A stretch of 64,000 bases of DNA, from contig DATBGZ010000015.1 of assembly GCA_036557785.1 (NCBI GenBank), forward strand, positions 62,001-126,000. Reading direction: 5' to 3'. Under the pieces are notes generated by a model that had not been told where the DNA came from, made no database searches, and saw only the letters and a program-made list of their open reading frames with translations. Position 1 is the first letter of the stretch, and each line of letters begins with the position of its first letter. Below are positions 54,621 through 63,074 of the stretch, in pieces. This DNA is from DATBGZ01 sp036557785 (GTDB taxonomy: Bacteria > Actinomycetota > Actinomycetes > Mycobacteriales > Micromonosporaceae). A program made the translations under genes and the position numbers.

Positions 54621-55197
54621 CGTCGTCGGCGTCCACAGCCGACAGGTGCCGTACGGCCTGGAAGATCTGGGCGAGCTCGGCGGCGTCCTCGCCCGCATGG
54701 TGCGTATGCGGGAGGTTGAGCCGCAGCGCCGTGAGGATGTCGGTCTTGCGCGACCCCGACCACTGCCCGGCCGTACGTCCCATCCAGTAGCTGCGCAGGT
54801 CCACGCCCGAGCCCGTGACCCCGAACGGGTTCGCGCCGGTGTAGCGGACGAAGTACCAGTGCACGAACATGCCGTCCCACACCGCGGGGGCCGCGAGGAA
54901 GACGGGACGGCCGATCGTCCGCAGTCCGTTGACCCACGCCGCCGCGGCGCTCATCGCCTCCGGCGCGCTGGGCGCCTGGGCGAGAAGGCGGTCCCGATCC
55001 AGACCGGAGACGGCCAGCGCCTGCGGCACGAACTCCTCCGAGATCGGCTTGAGCTCGGTATAGAAGGTGAGCTCGGGTCGCCCCACGACCGCCATGCCGA
55101 GCGAGATCATGCTGTACGGCCCGGGGATCGGCCCGTCAGCCTCCACGTCCACCGCCACGTACAGCTCGGGAAGTCGCCGCCCAGCGCCTGCTGCCAT
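54607..55197 (-). CDS. 3'-5' exoribonuclease (DEDDh, mycobacterial Rv2179c-like)
   Basis: This protein has 196 residues. Exonuclease motif I is LYVAVDVEADGPIPGPYSMI (D and E), motif II is in NGLRTIGRPVFLAAPAVWDG, and motif III is THHAGEDAAELAQIF with the His and last Asp of the DEDDh fold. FYTELKPISEEFVPQALAVS is typical of this actinobacterial group. It probably acts on small or polyadenylated RNA. It overlaps the DUF4097 gene tail to tail, so no separate terminator can exist there. Confidence 0.88.
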   Translation of the reverse strand: MAAGAGRRLPELYVAVDVEADGPIPGPYSMISLGMAVVGRPELTFYTELKPISEEFVPQALAVSGLDRDRLLAQAPSAPEAMSAAAAWVNGLRTIGRPVFLAAPAVWDGMFVHWYFVRYTGANPFGVTGSGVDLRSYWMGRTAGQWSGSRKTDILTALRLNLPHTHHAGEDAAELAQIFQAVRHLSAVDADDVTSS

Positions 55198-55307
55198 GCC
55201 TGCGACGGTAGCGACGCCGGCGTCGCCGCGCCGACTCCGTTAACCTTGCCGCCCAACCTGGCCGGCGCCCGTGCCCGTTAGCTGGGCAGAGGCCGAGGAG
55301 GTGACCC

Positions 55308-55853
55308 GTGCGGGGGAGTGACGATGAGGACTTCGTCGCCTACGTGACCGGTCGACTGCCGGTGCTGCGGCGGCTGGCGACGCACCTCGCCGGCGACGCG
55401 CACCGCGGCGACGACCTGGTGCAGACGGCGGTCACCCGCTTGTACCTGCACTGGCGGCGGGCGTCGAGGACCGAGAACCTCGACGGGTACGTATTCAAGA
55501 TCCTGCTCAGAGCGTTCCTCGACGAACGCCGGTTGCGCTGGGCAGCCGTACGCCTGGGCACCGCGCCGACCGCGCGGGACCCGGGCGCCGACGCGGCGTC
55601 ACCGGCCGCGGATCACGCGAGCACCGTCGCTGACCGGCTCGTGTTGCGCCAGGCGCTGGCCACTCTCCCGCCCAAGCAGCGGGCCGTGCTCGCGCTGCGG
55701 TTCCTCGCGGACCGGTCCGTGGACGAGGTGGCCAGAATTCTCGAGATCGCGCCCGGCACCGTGAAGAGCCAGACCCATGACGGCCTCAACGCGTTGCGCC
55801 GCCTGCTCGGGCAACCGGAGGTTACCGACAGCGAGTTGGGAGCCAGGCCGTGA
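55308..55853 (+). CDS. ECF RNA polymerase sigma factor (SigE family)
   Basis: This 181-residue sigma factor has region 2 from RLATHLAGDAHRGDDLVQTA through VTRLYLHWRRASRTENLDGY and region 4 from ALATLPPKQRAVLALRFLAD to DEVARILEIAPGTVKSQTHD. GTG at 55308 is preceded by GAGGAGG. Its stop overlaps the GTG of the following membrane protein (GTGA), the usual arrangement for a sigma factor and its controlling partner. Confidence 0.92.
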   Translation: MRGSDDEDFVAYVTGRLPVLRRLATHLAGDAHRGDDLVQTAVTRLYLHWRRASRTENLDGYVFKILLRAFLDERRLRWAAVRLGTAPTARDPGADAASPAADHASTVADRLVLRQALATLPPKQRAVLALRFLADRSVDEVARILEIAPGTVKSQTHDGLNALRRLLGQPEVTDSELGARP

Positions 55854-57004
55854 GTGACATCCTGAACCAGTTCCACGAGGAGAACCTGCCGCCGTCCACT
55901 GTGGACATCATGAGGGCGGTCCGGGCCGGGCAGCGGCGGCGGCGGATTCGCACCGGACTCGCCGCCCTCGCCGCGGTGGTCGCGCTCGTCATCGCTGGTG
56001 CGACCGCGCCGATCTGGCTCTCATCCCGGCCCGGCCCGCCACCCCCCGCCGAGCACACCTGCGGCTCTCCGGTGCCGTCGCGGCCCGCGCAACCGACCTG
56101 GGAGCTCCTCGACCCGCTCACCTCGGATGTCGACGCGACCGGCGTGGCGGGATTCCGGCTCAAGACGTCCATCACCTTGACGACCTTCCAGTACGCGCAA
56201 TTGGCCAGCGACGCCGGTGATCGGGAGGTGACGGTCGTCCTCTTCGCCTGCGGCGCCGAGCCACGCCGTTTCGACACCGACGGGACGCCGATTGCCTTCG
56301 ATCCGAGCGCGGGCGAGCCGGCCGATCCCATCGGTGGCTCAGCGGCGTACTGGCTGTCGCAGGAGGAGGTCTTCCTGCCGGGTCCGGCCCAGGCACTGGC
56401 CTGGCAGTGGACGGCGGGCGCATGGGTGATCGCCTTCGCGAGCGCGCCGGAGAAGGATCCATCCACTGTGGATACTGCAGAGCTGCGCGGCATCGCGACG
56501 CGGGTCGCGCCCGAACTCCGGCTGGGTGCTGGGACACCGGTGACGTCGCCGTTCTCGCTTCCTGTTCCGGCCGGGATGTTCCCCGCGATCACGGTCACGC
56601 GGTTCGCTGCGGACAACGGCCGGAATTTCCCGCTCTCGTTCGGCATCGGGTTCGACACCGTCGGCAGCGCCGAGCCCACCGATCCGCTTCTGAACACCTA
56701 CCTGCCCACGATCTCGGTCAGCGCGAACTTCTTCGCCAACGCGAACGACCGGCCCACCGATGCGTCGGAGTACCCGGAGGATCTCGGCCATCCGGCCTAC
56801 CAGACCGTGATCGACGAGAGCGGCGTACCGGTCAACGCCCTGCTCATCTACGACTACTCCGGGTTAGGCGCGCAGATCGAGACCGCCGGGGTGCCCGGAA
56901 CGGCGGCCGAGAAGCTGAGCGCCGCCGCGGACCTGTTCCGGTCGATGACGGTCTACCCGGGCGCCGCCGAAGACGTCTCCGCCTGGGGGCCTCCCGTCGG
57001 CTGA
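55850..57004 (+). CDS. Single-pass membrane partner (putative anti-sigma factor) of the ECF sigma
   Basis: This protein has 384 residues. The cytoplasmic segment SDILNQFHEENLPPSTVDIM then RAVRAGQRRRRIRTG precedes one helix (LAALAAVVALVIAGATAPIW) and an external domain of about 310 residues without a recognised family. A zinc-binding anti-sigma HxxxCxxC motif is not present, so the anti-sigma role is inferred from position and topology. Translation is coupled to the sigma gene. Two CCACTGTGG words lie in it (55896, 56463). Confidence 0.75.
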   Translation: MSDILNQFHEENLPPSTVDIMRAVRAGQRRRRIRTGLAALAAVVALVIAGATAPIWLSSRPGPPPPAEHTCGSPVPSRPAQPTWELLDPLTSDVDATGVAGFRLKTSITLTTFQYAQLASDAGDREVTVVLFACGAEPRRFDTDGTPIAFDPSAGEPADPIGGSAAYWLSQEEVFLPGPAQALAWQWTAGAWVIAFASAPEKDPSTVDTAELRGIATRVAPELRLGAGTPVTSPFSLPVPAGMFPAITVTRFAADNGRNFPLSFGIGFDTVGSAEPTDPLLNTYLPTISVSANFFANANDRPTDASEYPEDLGHPAYQTVIDESGVPVNALLIYDYSGLGAQIETAGVPGTAAEKLSAAADLFRSMTVYPGAAEDVSAWGPPVG

Positions 57005-57121
57005 GAAATCCGCCAAGGGCTGCTGACAGACCGGCCGCCGGCCGGGCATAGTGACGGTGCCCGGCCGGCGTCATGTGGTGTGACGAGCGGAGCCTGCGGC
57101 GGAGGGACATGTGGGCATGCG

Positions 57122-57637
57122 ATGAGCCCAGAGCACGAGCGGGAGTTCCGTGACTTCGTGGCGGGGCGCTCGGCCGGTCTGCTGCGCACCGCGTACTTCC
57201 TCACCGGCGGCGACGTGCACGAGGCGCAGGACCTGCTCCAGACGGCACTGATCTCCACCGCCCGGCACTGGTCACGGATCGTGCACCGGGACGCGCCGGA
57301 GGCGTACGTGCGGCGAGTGCTGGCGCGGCACCAGATCAACCGGTGGCGGGCGCGCGCGAGGCGACCGGAGACGCTGATGGCCTCACCGCCGGACCACGCC
57401 AACGGGCACGAGGAACAGAACAGCGTCGAGCTTCGGCAGGGGTTGATCCTGGCCCTGCGCGCGTTGCCGCCACGGCAACGGGCCGTCGTCGTTCTGCGCT
57501 ACTACGAGGACCGCGCCGAGTCCGAAGTCGCCGATCTGCTCAACATCTCGGTCGGCACGGTACGCAGCCAGGCGGCCAAGGCCCTGGCCAAGCTCAGGGC
57601 CTCCTACGACCAGGCCACGACCACCCGGCTCCGCTGA
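57122..57637 (+). CDS. Second ECF RNA polymerase sigma factor (SigE family)
   Basis: This protein has 171 residues. Region 2 is FVAGRSAGLLRTAYFLTGGD then EAQDLLQTALISTARHWSRI, followed by AYVRRVLARHQINRWRARAR. Region 4 is LALRALPPRQRAVVVLRYYE then SEVADLLNISVGTVRSQAAK. ATG 57122 is chosen from family starts; GGAGGG lies about 15 bases before. It belongs to the same class as the sigma at 55308 but is clearly diverged, so this is a tandem arrangement rather than a recent duplication. Confidence 0.9.
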   Translation: MSPEHEREFRDFVAGRSAGLLRTAYFLTGGDVHEAQDLLQTALISTARHWSRIVHRDAPEAYVRRVLARHQINRWRARARRPETLMASPPDHANGHEEQNSVELRQGLILALRALPPRQRAVVVLRYYEDRAESEVADLLNISVGTVRSQAAKALAKLRASYDQATTTRLR

Positions 57638-57659
57638 AGCCTCGAGAAGGACAGCCACG

Positions 57660-58910
57660 ATGAGCTTTGAGGACCAGCTTCGAGCCGATCTGCGCGGCAC
57701 CCCGGTGCCCAGCACGCTCATGCCGCCAGGCGACCTGGCCGACCACGTACTACGGCGGTCGGCCCGCAAGCGCCTGGTGGCGCAGTCCGCCGGTGCCAGC
57801 GTGGCGGCGCTCGCCGTGGTCGGTGCGGTCACGGCCGTCGCCTGGCTCGGCCACCCCGTCGTCCGGGCGGTGAACGGGTTCCCGGGCGACGTGACCCGGA
57901 CGCTCAGCGAGAGTCCGACGCCCACGCCGACGCCCACGCCGCCCCCGGTCCAGCCGCCGGCCATGCCCACGACGTGCGCGGGCCAGCGGCTGCCGGTTCC
58001 CGCCGGCGCCCCGGCGAGCGCCATCGTTACCGCGGTCGATCCCACGGGGGAGTTCGTCGGGGGGCGCTCGTACTACCCGAACAACGTGCGCAAGCTGGTG
58101 CTCTGGGACAACGGTTCCGTGCACGCCGTGAACGTCGATGGCTTCGATATGCAGATCAATGCGATCAACAGCTCCGGCGTCGCGGTCGGCTCGACTTTTG
58201 TGGGCGACGGCACGAGTACCAGGGCCTTCGTGATCCACGGCACGACGGCCACGTTGCTTCCGGGAGACGGCGCGGCTGCGCTGTCGATCAACGACAGCGG
58301 TGTCATCGTGGGCACGGTTCCGGGCGGTGGCCGGTACGTGCCGGTCATCTGGCGCTCGGAGACGGCCGAACCCCAGCCGCTCCCGCTGCCGCCCGGCCTC
58401 ACCCAGGGCGAGAACTACATCATCGACGATGATGGAACAGTGGCCGGGGAGATGAAGGGCACCGCCAGCGCGGTGGGCACCATCGTGTTGTGGCAGCCCG
58501 ACGGCACCCCCGCAGACCTGGCCGGTGACTACCCGATGACCGACCAGCATGGTCAGCCGCTGGATGTCAACGAGGTGATGCTGCTGGACTACCGCGACGG
58601 GTGGATCACGATTCGCCTGCGGGACACCGGTCTGGACGTGGTGTGGAACATCCACACCCGCCAGACGCGCTGGATCGACGGATCGAGTGGCAATGTCAAC
58701 CGCTACGGGTGGACGCTCAGTTGGCGCGACGGGGAGCCCGTGCTCGACACCGACCAGGGCGTGCTCGGACTACCGCACGTGTCGGGAGTGACCTACCAGG
58801 CACACACGGCCGCGGTGCTGACCGGGCTCAGCGACGACGGGCACACCATCGTCGGCTACCTCAGCGACGACTCCCCCACCCTCGTCCCGGTGATCTGGCT
58901 CTGCACCTGA
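57660..58910 (+). CDS. Membrane partner of the second ECF sigma with repeat-containing external domain
   Basis: This protein has 416 residues. SFEDQLRADLRGTPVPSTLM in the cytoplasm is followed by one helix (AGASVAALAVVGAVTAVAWL), a Pro/Thr linker and a domain with recurring units such as INSSGVAVGSTFVGDGTSTR, INDSGVIVGTVPGGGRYVPV and LSDDGHTIVGYLSDDSPTLV. This I-N-x-x-G-x-x-V-G rhythm resembles HAF-type beta-propeller repeats. It starts 22 bases after the sigma gene and probably restrains it while sensing something outside. The role is inferred. Confidence 0.75.
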   Translation: MSFEDQLRADLRGTPVPSTLMPPGDLADHVLRRSARKRLVAQSAGASVAALAVVGAVTAVAWLGHPVVRAVNGFPGDVTRTLSESPTPTPTPTPPPVQPPAMPTTCAGQRLPVPAGAPASAIVTAVDPTGEFVGGRSYYPNNVRKLVLWDNGSVHAVNVDGFDMQINAINSSGVAVGSTFVGDGTSTRAFVIHGTTATLLPGDGAAALSINDSGVIVGTVPGGGRYVPVIWRSETAEPQPLPLPPGLTQGENYIIDDDGTVAGEMKGTASAVGTIVLWQPDGTPADLAGDYPMTDQHGQPLDVNEVMLLDYRDGWITIRLRDTGLDVVWNIHTRQTRWIDGSSGNVNRYGWTLSWRDGEPVLDTDQGVLGLPHVSGVTYQAHTAAVLTGLSDDGHTIVGYLSDDSPTLVPVIWLCT

Positions 58911-58939
58911 GGCTCGAGCGGTCGCACCGGCTGGTCGGC

Positions 58940-59116
58940 TCACGTGGGCGAGACCGTGCGCAAGCCAAGACGATCCAGCGGGCCACCGCTCGGCAGCGGC
59001 GTCAGTAGCGCGACCGCACGTCCACGGTCCGTGATCTCGATGGTCTCGCCCAGCTCGACCCGCCGCACCAACCCACTCGCCGACTGGCGCAATTCCCGGA
59101 TACCCACGCTCGCCAT
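58940..59116 (-). CDS. Orphan Phd/YefM-type antitoxin
   Basis: This 58-residue protein reads MASVGIRELRQSASGLVRRV then ELGETIEITDRGRAVALLTP and a short tail. The N-terminal IRELRQ...L..V..GE...IT.RGR.VA pattern is the prevent-host-death fold that binds DNA and neutralises VapC/Doc-type toxins. In such pairs the toxin gene follows the antitoxin. Here the space downstream (below 58940) is taken by the end of the oppositely oriented membrane protein, so no toxin is coded beside it. Confidence 0.82.
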   Translation of the reverse strand: MASVGIRELRQSASGLVRRVELGETIEITDRGRAVALLTPLPSGGPLDRLGLRTVSPT

Positions 59117-59195
59117 GTGTCACTTGTCGCACATGATCGGGGGCCGTGGCCGGTCGTGCAGCGATCGAGCCACGCGGCACTCGGGATGCGATATG

Positions 59196-62030
59196 TCAGT
59201 GGTCGGCAGCGGCCCAGTTGGCGCCGGCGCCGACGCTGACCTCGAGCGGGACGTCGAGGGGGTAGGCACCCGCCATGTTGGCCCGGACGAGCTCCTCCAC
59301 CTGCTCCCGCTCTCCCGGCGCCACCTCGAAGACGAGCTCGTCGTGGACCTGCAGCAGCATCCGCGAGCGCAGACCCGCCGTGGCCAACGCCTTGTCCACG
59401 CGCAGCATCGCCACCTTGATGATGTCGGCTGCGGAGCCCTGGATCGGCGCATTGAGCGCCATGCGTTCGGCCATCTCCCGGCGCTGCCGGTTGTCGCTGG
59501 TCAGGTCGGGCAGATAGCGCCGGCGGCCGAGCACCGTCTCGGTGTATCCGTCGAGGCGGGCCTGCGCCACCACCGTGCGCAGGTAGTCGCGTACGCCACC
59601 GAAGCGCTGGAAGTACCCGTCCATCAGCACGCGCGCCTCGTCCGGCGCGATGCCGAGCTGTTGGGCCAGGCCAAAGGCGGACAGCCCGTACGCCAGCCCG
59701 TAGTTCATCGCCTTGACCTTGCGGCGATGGTCGGCGTTGACCTCGGCCAGCCCGATCGAGAACACCACCGAGGCGGTGACCGCGTGGAAGTCCGCGCCGG
59801 AGCGAAATGCCTCGATGAGCTTCTCGTCGCGGGACAGGTGCGCCATGATCCGCATCTCGATCTGGCTGTAGTCGGCCGTGAGCAGCTCCGCGTAGCCGGG
59901 TCCGACCGTGAACGCGCGCCGGATGCGCCGCCCCTCTTCGGTACGGATCGGTACGTTCTGCAGGTTGGGATCGGTGCTGGACAGGCGACCCGTCGCCGCC
60001 ACCGTCTGGTAGAAGGTGGTGTGGATGCGCCCGTCCTCCGAGACGGACTTGAGCAGACCATCCACTGTGGACTTCAGCTTCGCGACGTCGCGGTGCCGCA
60101 GCAGATGCTCCAGGACCGGATGCCCGGTCAGGACGAACAGGCCCTGCAGCGAGTCGGCGTCGGTGGTGTACCCGGTCTTGATGCGCTTGGTCTTGGGCAG
60201 CTTCAGCTCGGTGAAGAGGATCTCCTGCAGTTGCTTGGGAGAGCCGAGGTTGAACTCCCGGCCCACCACGCCGTACGCGGCCTGCGCCGCGGCCTTGACC
60301 TCTGCCGCGAAGAACGACTCCAGGTCGCTGAGGTACTCGGTGTCGGCCGCGATGCCGGTGCGCTCCATCGCGGCGAGCACCCGTGACAGCGGTTGCTCCA
60401 CCTCGATGAGCAGTTGGTGGGCGTGCGCGACCGCCCCGCCCTCGGCACTGGCGTCGCGGTTGAGCTCGGCATTGATGGCGTCGACGAGGTCGAGCGTGGC
60501 CCGCGCCCGCAGCATCAGGTTCTCCTGCGCCGCCTGCTCTCCACTGGCTACGGCGAGGTCGACGTCGCCCAGGTCGAGCGTGGGCTGCCCATCGGTGTCA
60601 GCGACCTCGATGCGCAGCTCGCGCTGCAGGTAGCGCAGAGCCAGGTCCACCAGGTCGTACGACCGGTTGTCGGGCTTGGCCAGGTAGGCGGCGAGGGCCG
60701 TGTCGGTGGCGAGGCCGTCGAAGTCCCAGCCGTGCGCCGTGAACGCGAGCAGGGCCGGCTTGGCGTCGTGGATCACCTTGGGCCGGGTAGCGTCGGCGAG
60801 CCAGGCAGCCACCGCCGTCTCGTCGTCGGCGTCGAGCCCGATCGGATCGAGGAAGGCCGCTGGCCCCTGCCCGGTGGCGACCGCGAGCCCGGTCAGCCGA
60901 CCCGTACCCCGGCCGAAAGCGCCGGCCACGGCCACCCCGACGAGCGTGCCCACCGGAGCGTGCCGATCGAGCCAGCCCCGCACCTGGCCCGCGCCGAGCA
61001 CCTGGCCCGCGAGATCGAACCCGGACTCCGCCTCGGGCTCGACCGACTCCAGGTACTCGTAGAGGCGGTCGCGCAGGACCCGGAACTGCAGCGTGTCGAA
61101 GACGCGGTGCACCGCCTCGCGATCCCAGCCGCGCCATCGCGTCTCGTCCGGGACGGTCGGCAACTCAAGATCACGGATGAGCCGATTGATCTCGTAGTTG
61201 CGCAGCACCGTGCCGAGGTTCTCGCGCAGGCTGTCGCCGACCTTGCCCTTGATCTGGTCGACATGGGAGACCACGCCGTCGAAGTCGCCGTACGTCAGCA
61301 GCCACTTGGCGGCGGTCTTCTCGCCCACGCCCGGTACCCCGGGCAGGTTGTCGCTCGACTCGCCGACCATCGCCGCGATGGCCCGGTAGTGCTCGGGTCC
61401 GATCCCGTACCGAGCGACCACCGCTGCCGGGTCCATGCGGGCCAGCTCAGAGACGCCGCGTTTGGGGTACAGGACGGTGACACCGTCGCGAACGAGCTGG
61501 AACGCGTCGCGATCGCCGGTGCAGATCAGCACCTCCATGCCGTCGGTGCGCGCCTGATCGGCGAGGGTGGCGATGACGTCGTCAGCCTCGTACCCCGCCT
61601 TCTCGACCACCGGGATGCGCAGAGCCGCGAGCACCTCCTGCACGAGCCCGACCTGCCCGCGGAAGTCGGTCGGTGACTCACTGCGGTTGGCCTTGTACTC
61701 GGCATAGAGGTCGGTGCGGAAGGACTTGCGCGAAACGTCGAACGCGACCGCGATGTGGGTCGGCCGCTCGTCCCGCAGCACATTGATGAGCATCGAGGTA
61801 AAGCCATAGACCGCGTTGGTCGGCTGACCTGTCGTGGTCGAGAAGTTCTCCACGGGCAGCGCGAAGAATGCCCGGTATGCCAACGAATGTCCGTCCAGCA
61901 GGAGAAGCCGCGACTCGCCCTCGGCCGCGGCCGCCCGAGGGGTCGCCTTCGGCACGGCGGCGACCCGGCTCGGGCGCGTTCGGGGCACAGCGGATGTCAC
62001 GCTCCGGACTCTATCCGCGCCCGCCGACAA
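59196..62030 (-). CDS. polA: DNA polymerase I
   Basis: This protein has up to 944 residues. The N-terminal 5'-3' exonuclease has LLLLDGHSLAYRAFFALPVE and YEADDVIATLADQARTDGME. The middle 3'-5' exonuclease-like domain lacks the acidic DxE start (LVGVAVAGAFGRG), as in other actinobacterial Pol I, so proofreading is unlikely. The polymerase domain has LLTADYSQIEMRIMAHLSRD (motif A), RRKVKAMNYGLAYGLSAFGL (O helix) and LLQVHDELVFEVAPG (motif C). The start is uncertain: GTG at 62000 is an alternative, since the first 35 residues are disordered. It lies downstream of the ANTAR regulator on the same strand. Confidence 0.97.
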   Translation of the reverse strand: MSAGADRVRSVTSAVPRTRPSRVAAVPKATPRAAAAEGESRLLLLDGHSLAYRAFFALPVENFSTTTGQPTNAVYGFTSMLINVLRDERPTHIAVAFDVSRKSFRTDLYAEYKANRSESPTDFRGQVGLVQEVLAALRIPVVEKAGYEADDVIATLADQARTDGMEVLICTGDRDAFQLVRDGVTVLYPKRGVSELARMDPAAVVARYGIGPEHYRAIAAMVGESSDNLPGVPGVGEKTAAKWLLTYGDFDGVVSHVDQIKGKVGDSLRENLGTVLRNYEINRLIRDLELPTVPDETRWRGWDREAVHRVFDTLQFRVLRDRLYEYLESVEPEAESGFDLAGQVLGAGQVRGWLDRHAPVGTLVGVAVAGAFGRGTGRLTGLAVATGQGPAAFLDPIGLDADDETAVAAWLADATRPKVIHDAKPALLAFTAHGWDFDGLATDTALAAYLAKPDNRSYDLVDLALRYLQRELRIEVADTDGQPTLDLGDVDLAVASGEQAAQENLMLRARATLDLVDAINAELNRDASAEGGAVAHAHQLLIEVEQPLSRVLAAMERTGIAADTEYLSDLESFFAAEVKAAAQAAYGVVGREFNLGSPKQLQEILFTELKLPKTKRIKTGYTTDADSLQGLFVLTGHPVLEHLLRHRDVAKLKSTVDGLLKSVSEDGRIHTTFYQTVAATGRLSSTDPNLQNVPIRTEEGRRIRRAFTVGPGYAELLTADYSQIEMRIMAHLSRDEKLIEAFRSGADFHAVTASVVFSIGLAEVNADHRRKVKAMNYGLAYGLSAFGLAQQLGIAPDEARVLMDGYFQRFGGVRDYLRTVVAQARLDGYTETVLGRRRYLPDLTSDNRQRREMAERMALNAPIQGSAADIIKVAMLRVDKALATAGLRSRMLLQVHDELVFEVAPGEREQVEELVRANMAGAYPLDVPLEVSVGAGANWAAADH

Positions 62031-62061
62031 ACCCCGCAGGCCGCGCCCGGGTCGTTCGGGT

Positions 62062-62670
62062 TCAGCTGCTCGCGGTGGTGCCGGCGCCGGGCAGGGTCTC
62101 GGAAATGATCTTCTCGGCGACCTGCTTCATGGTCATCCGGTTGTCCATGGCGGCGCGCTGGATCCACTTGAAGGCGTCCGGCTCGGTCATCGTGAACGCC
62201 GTCATGAGCATGCCCTTGGCCCGCTCGATGAGCTTGCGGGTCTCCAACCGATCACTGAGGCTGGCCACCTCGGCCTCGAGCGCCCGCATCTCGGCGAATC
62301 GGGATAGCGCGATCTCGATGGCCGGGACGAGGTCGCTCCGCTGGAAGGGTTTGACCAGGTACGCCATCGCGCCGGCGGAGCGAGCCTGCTCCACGAGCTC
62401 GCGCTGGGAGAACGCGGTCAGGATGACGACGGGGGCGATCCGGTCGATGGCGATCTTCTCGGCCGCCGCGATGCCATCCATGATCGGCATCTTGATGTCG
62501 AAGATGCACAGGTCGGGCTTGAGGTCCTGGGCCAGCTTCACTGCCGCCTCACCGTCAGCGGCCTCGCCGCAGACCTCGTAGCCCTCCTCCACGAGCATCT
62601 CGCGCAGATCCAGCCTGATCAGAGCCTCGTCCTCGGCGATGAGGACCCGGTGGCTGCGCCCCTCGGTCAC
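62062..62670 (-). CDS. ANTAR-domain response regulator (PdtaR/Rv1626-like)
   Basis: This protein has 202 residues from GTG 62670 (GAGGGG six bases before it). The receiver domain has VLIAEDEALIRLDLREMLVE, LCIFDIKMPIMDGIAAAEKI with the phospho-Asp, and AYLVKPFQRSDLVPAI. A coiled coil leads to the ANTAR domain (ETRKLIERAKGMLMTAFTMT, AFKWIQRAAMDNRMTMKQVA), which binds paired RNA hexaloops to stop transcription termination. No clear double-hexaloop target was identified in the window. It lies 31 bases upstream of polA. Confidence 0.94.
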   Translation of the reverse strand: MTEGRSHRVLIAEDEALIRLDLREMLVEEGYEVCGEAADGEAAVKLAQDLKPDLCIFDIKMPIMDGIAAAEKIAIDRIAPVVILTAFSQRELVEQARSAGAMAYLVKPFQRSDLVPAIEIALSRFAEMRALEAEVASLSDRLETRKLIERAKGMLMTAFTMTEPDAFKWIQRAAMDNRMTMKQVAEKIISETLPGAGTTASS

Positions 62671-62851
62671 GGTCAACCCCTCAAGCTGTTCTGGTGCGGG
62701 CGTCTTCGGCCCTTCGTACCCGGCGCGCAGCGGCGAGTGGCTCGGGGCGTGCGCGCCCTCGCCGGTCGCGGTCGGCGCGAGCATTAGCGTAGCGGGTACC
62801 CTCATGGGTGCCGCGCGACCATGTCGACGTCACCGAGTCGACCGTGGCGGC

Positions 62852-62925
62852 GTCCCGGTAGGCCAATCGGCAGAGCCACGGAGCTCAAACCTCCGACAGT
62901 GTGGGTTCGAGTCCCACCCGGGGCA
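62852..62925 (+). tRNA. tRNA with anticodon CAA (Leu) but a short class I variable loop
   Basis: The cloverleaf is complete. The acceptor GTCCCGG/CCGGGGC has one G-U pair. The D stem is GGC/GCC with an 11-base loop, and the anticodon stem CGGAG/CTCCG encloses the loop CTCAAAC (anticodon CAA at 62886-62888). The variable loop is five bases (ACAGT). The T arm is GTGGG-TTCGAGT-CCCAC, and discriminator A is at 62925. The 3' CCA is not encoded in full. The CAA anticodon reads the Leu codon UUG, but bacterial tRNA-Leu normally has a long variable arm, which is absent here. Confidence 0.88.
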
Positions 62926-63074
62926 CCCCGCCCGGGGCGCGACCAGACACCCGGCGCAGCCACCGCCAGCGGCCGAAGGTATCGACGTTCGTCGTGAGCC
63001 GGGGCCCGCTGCGCGCAACCTCACGTGCCGCGACCCTGGCTGTCGCCAGGCACCGAACGCTACCGTTTCGCGCC

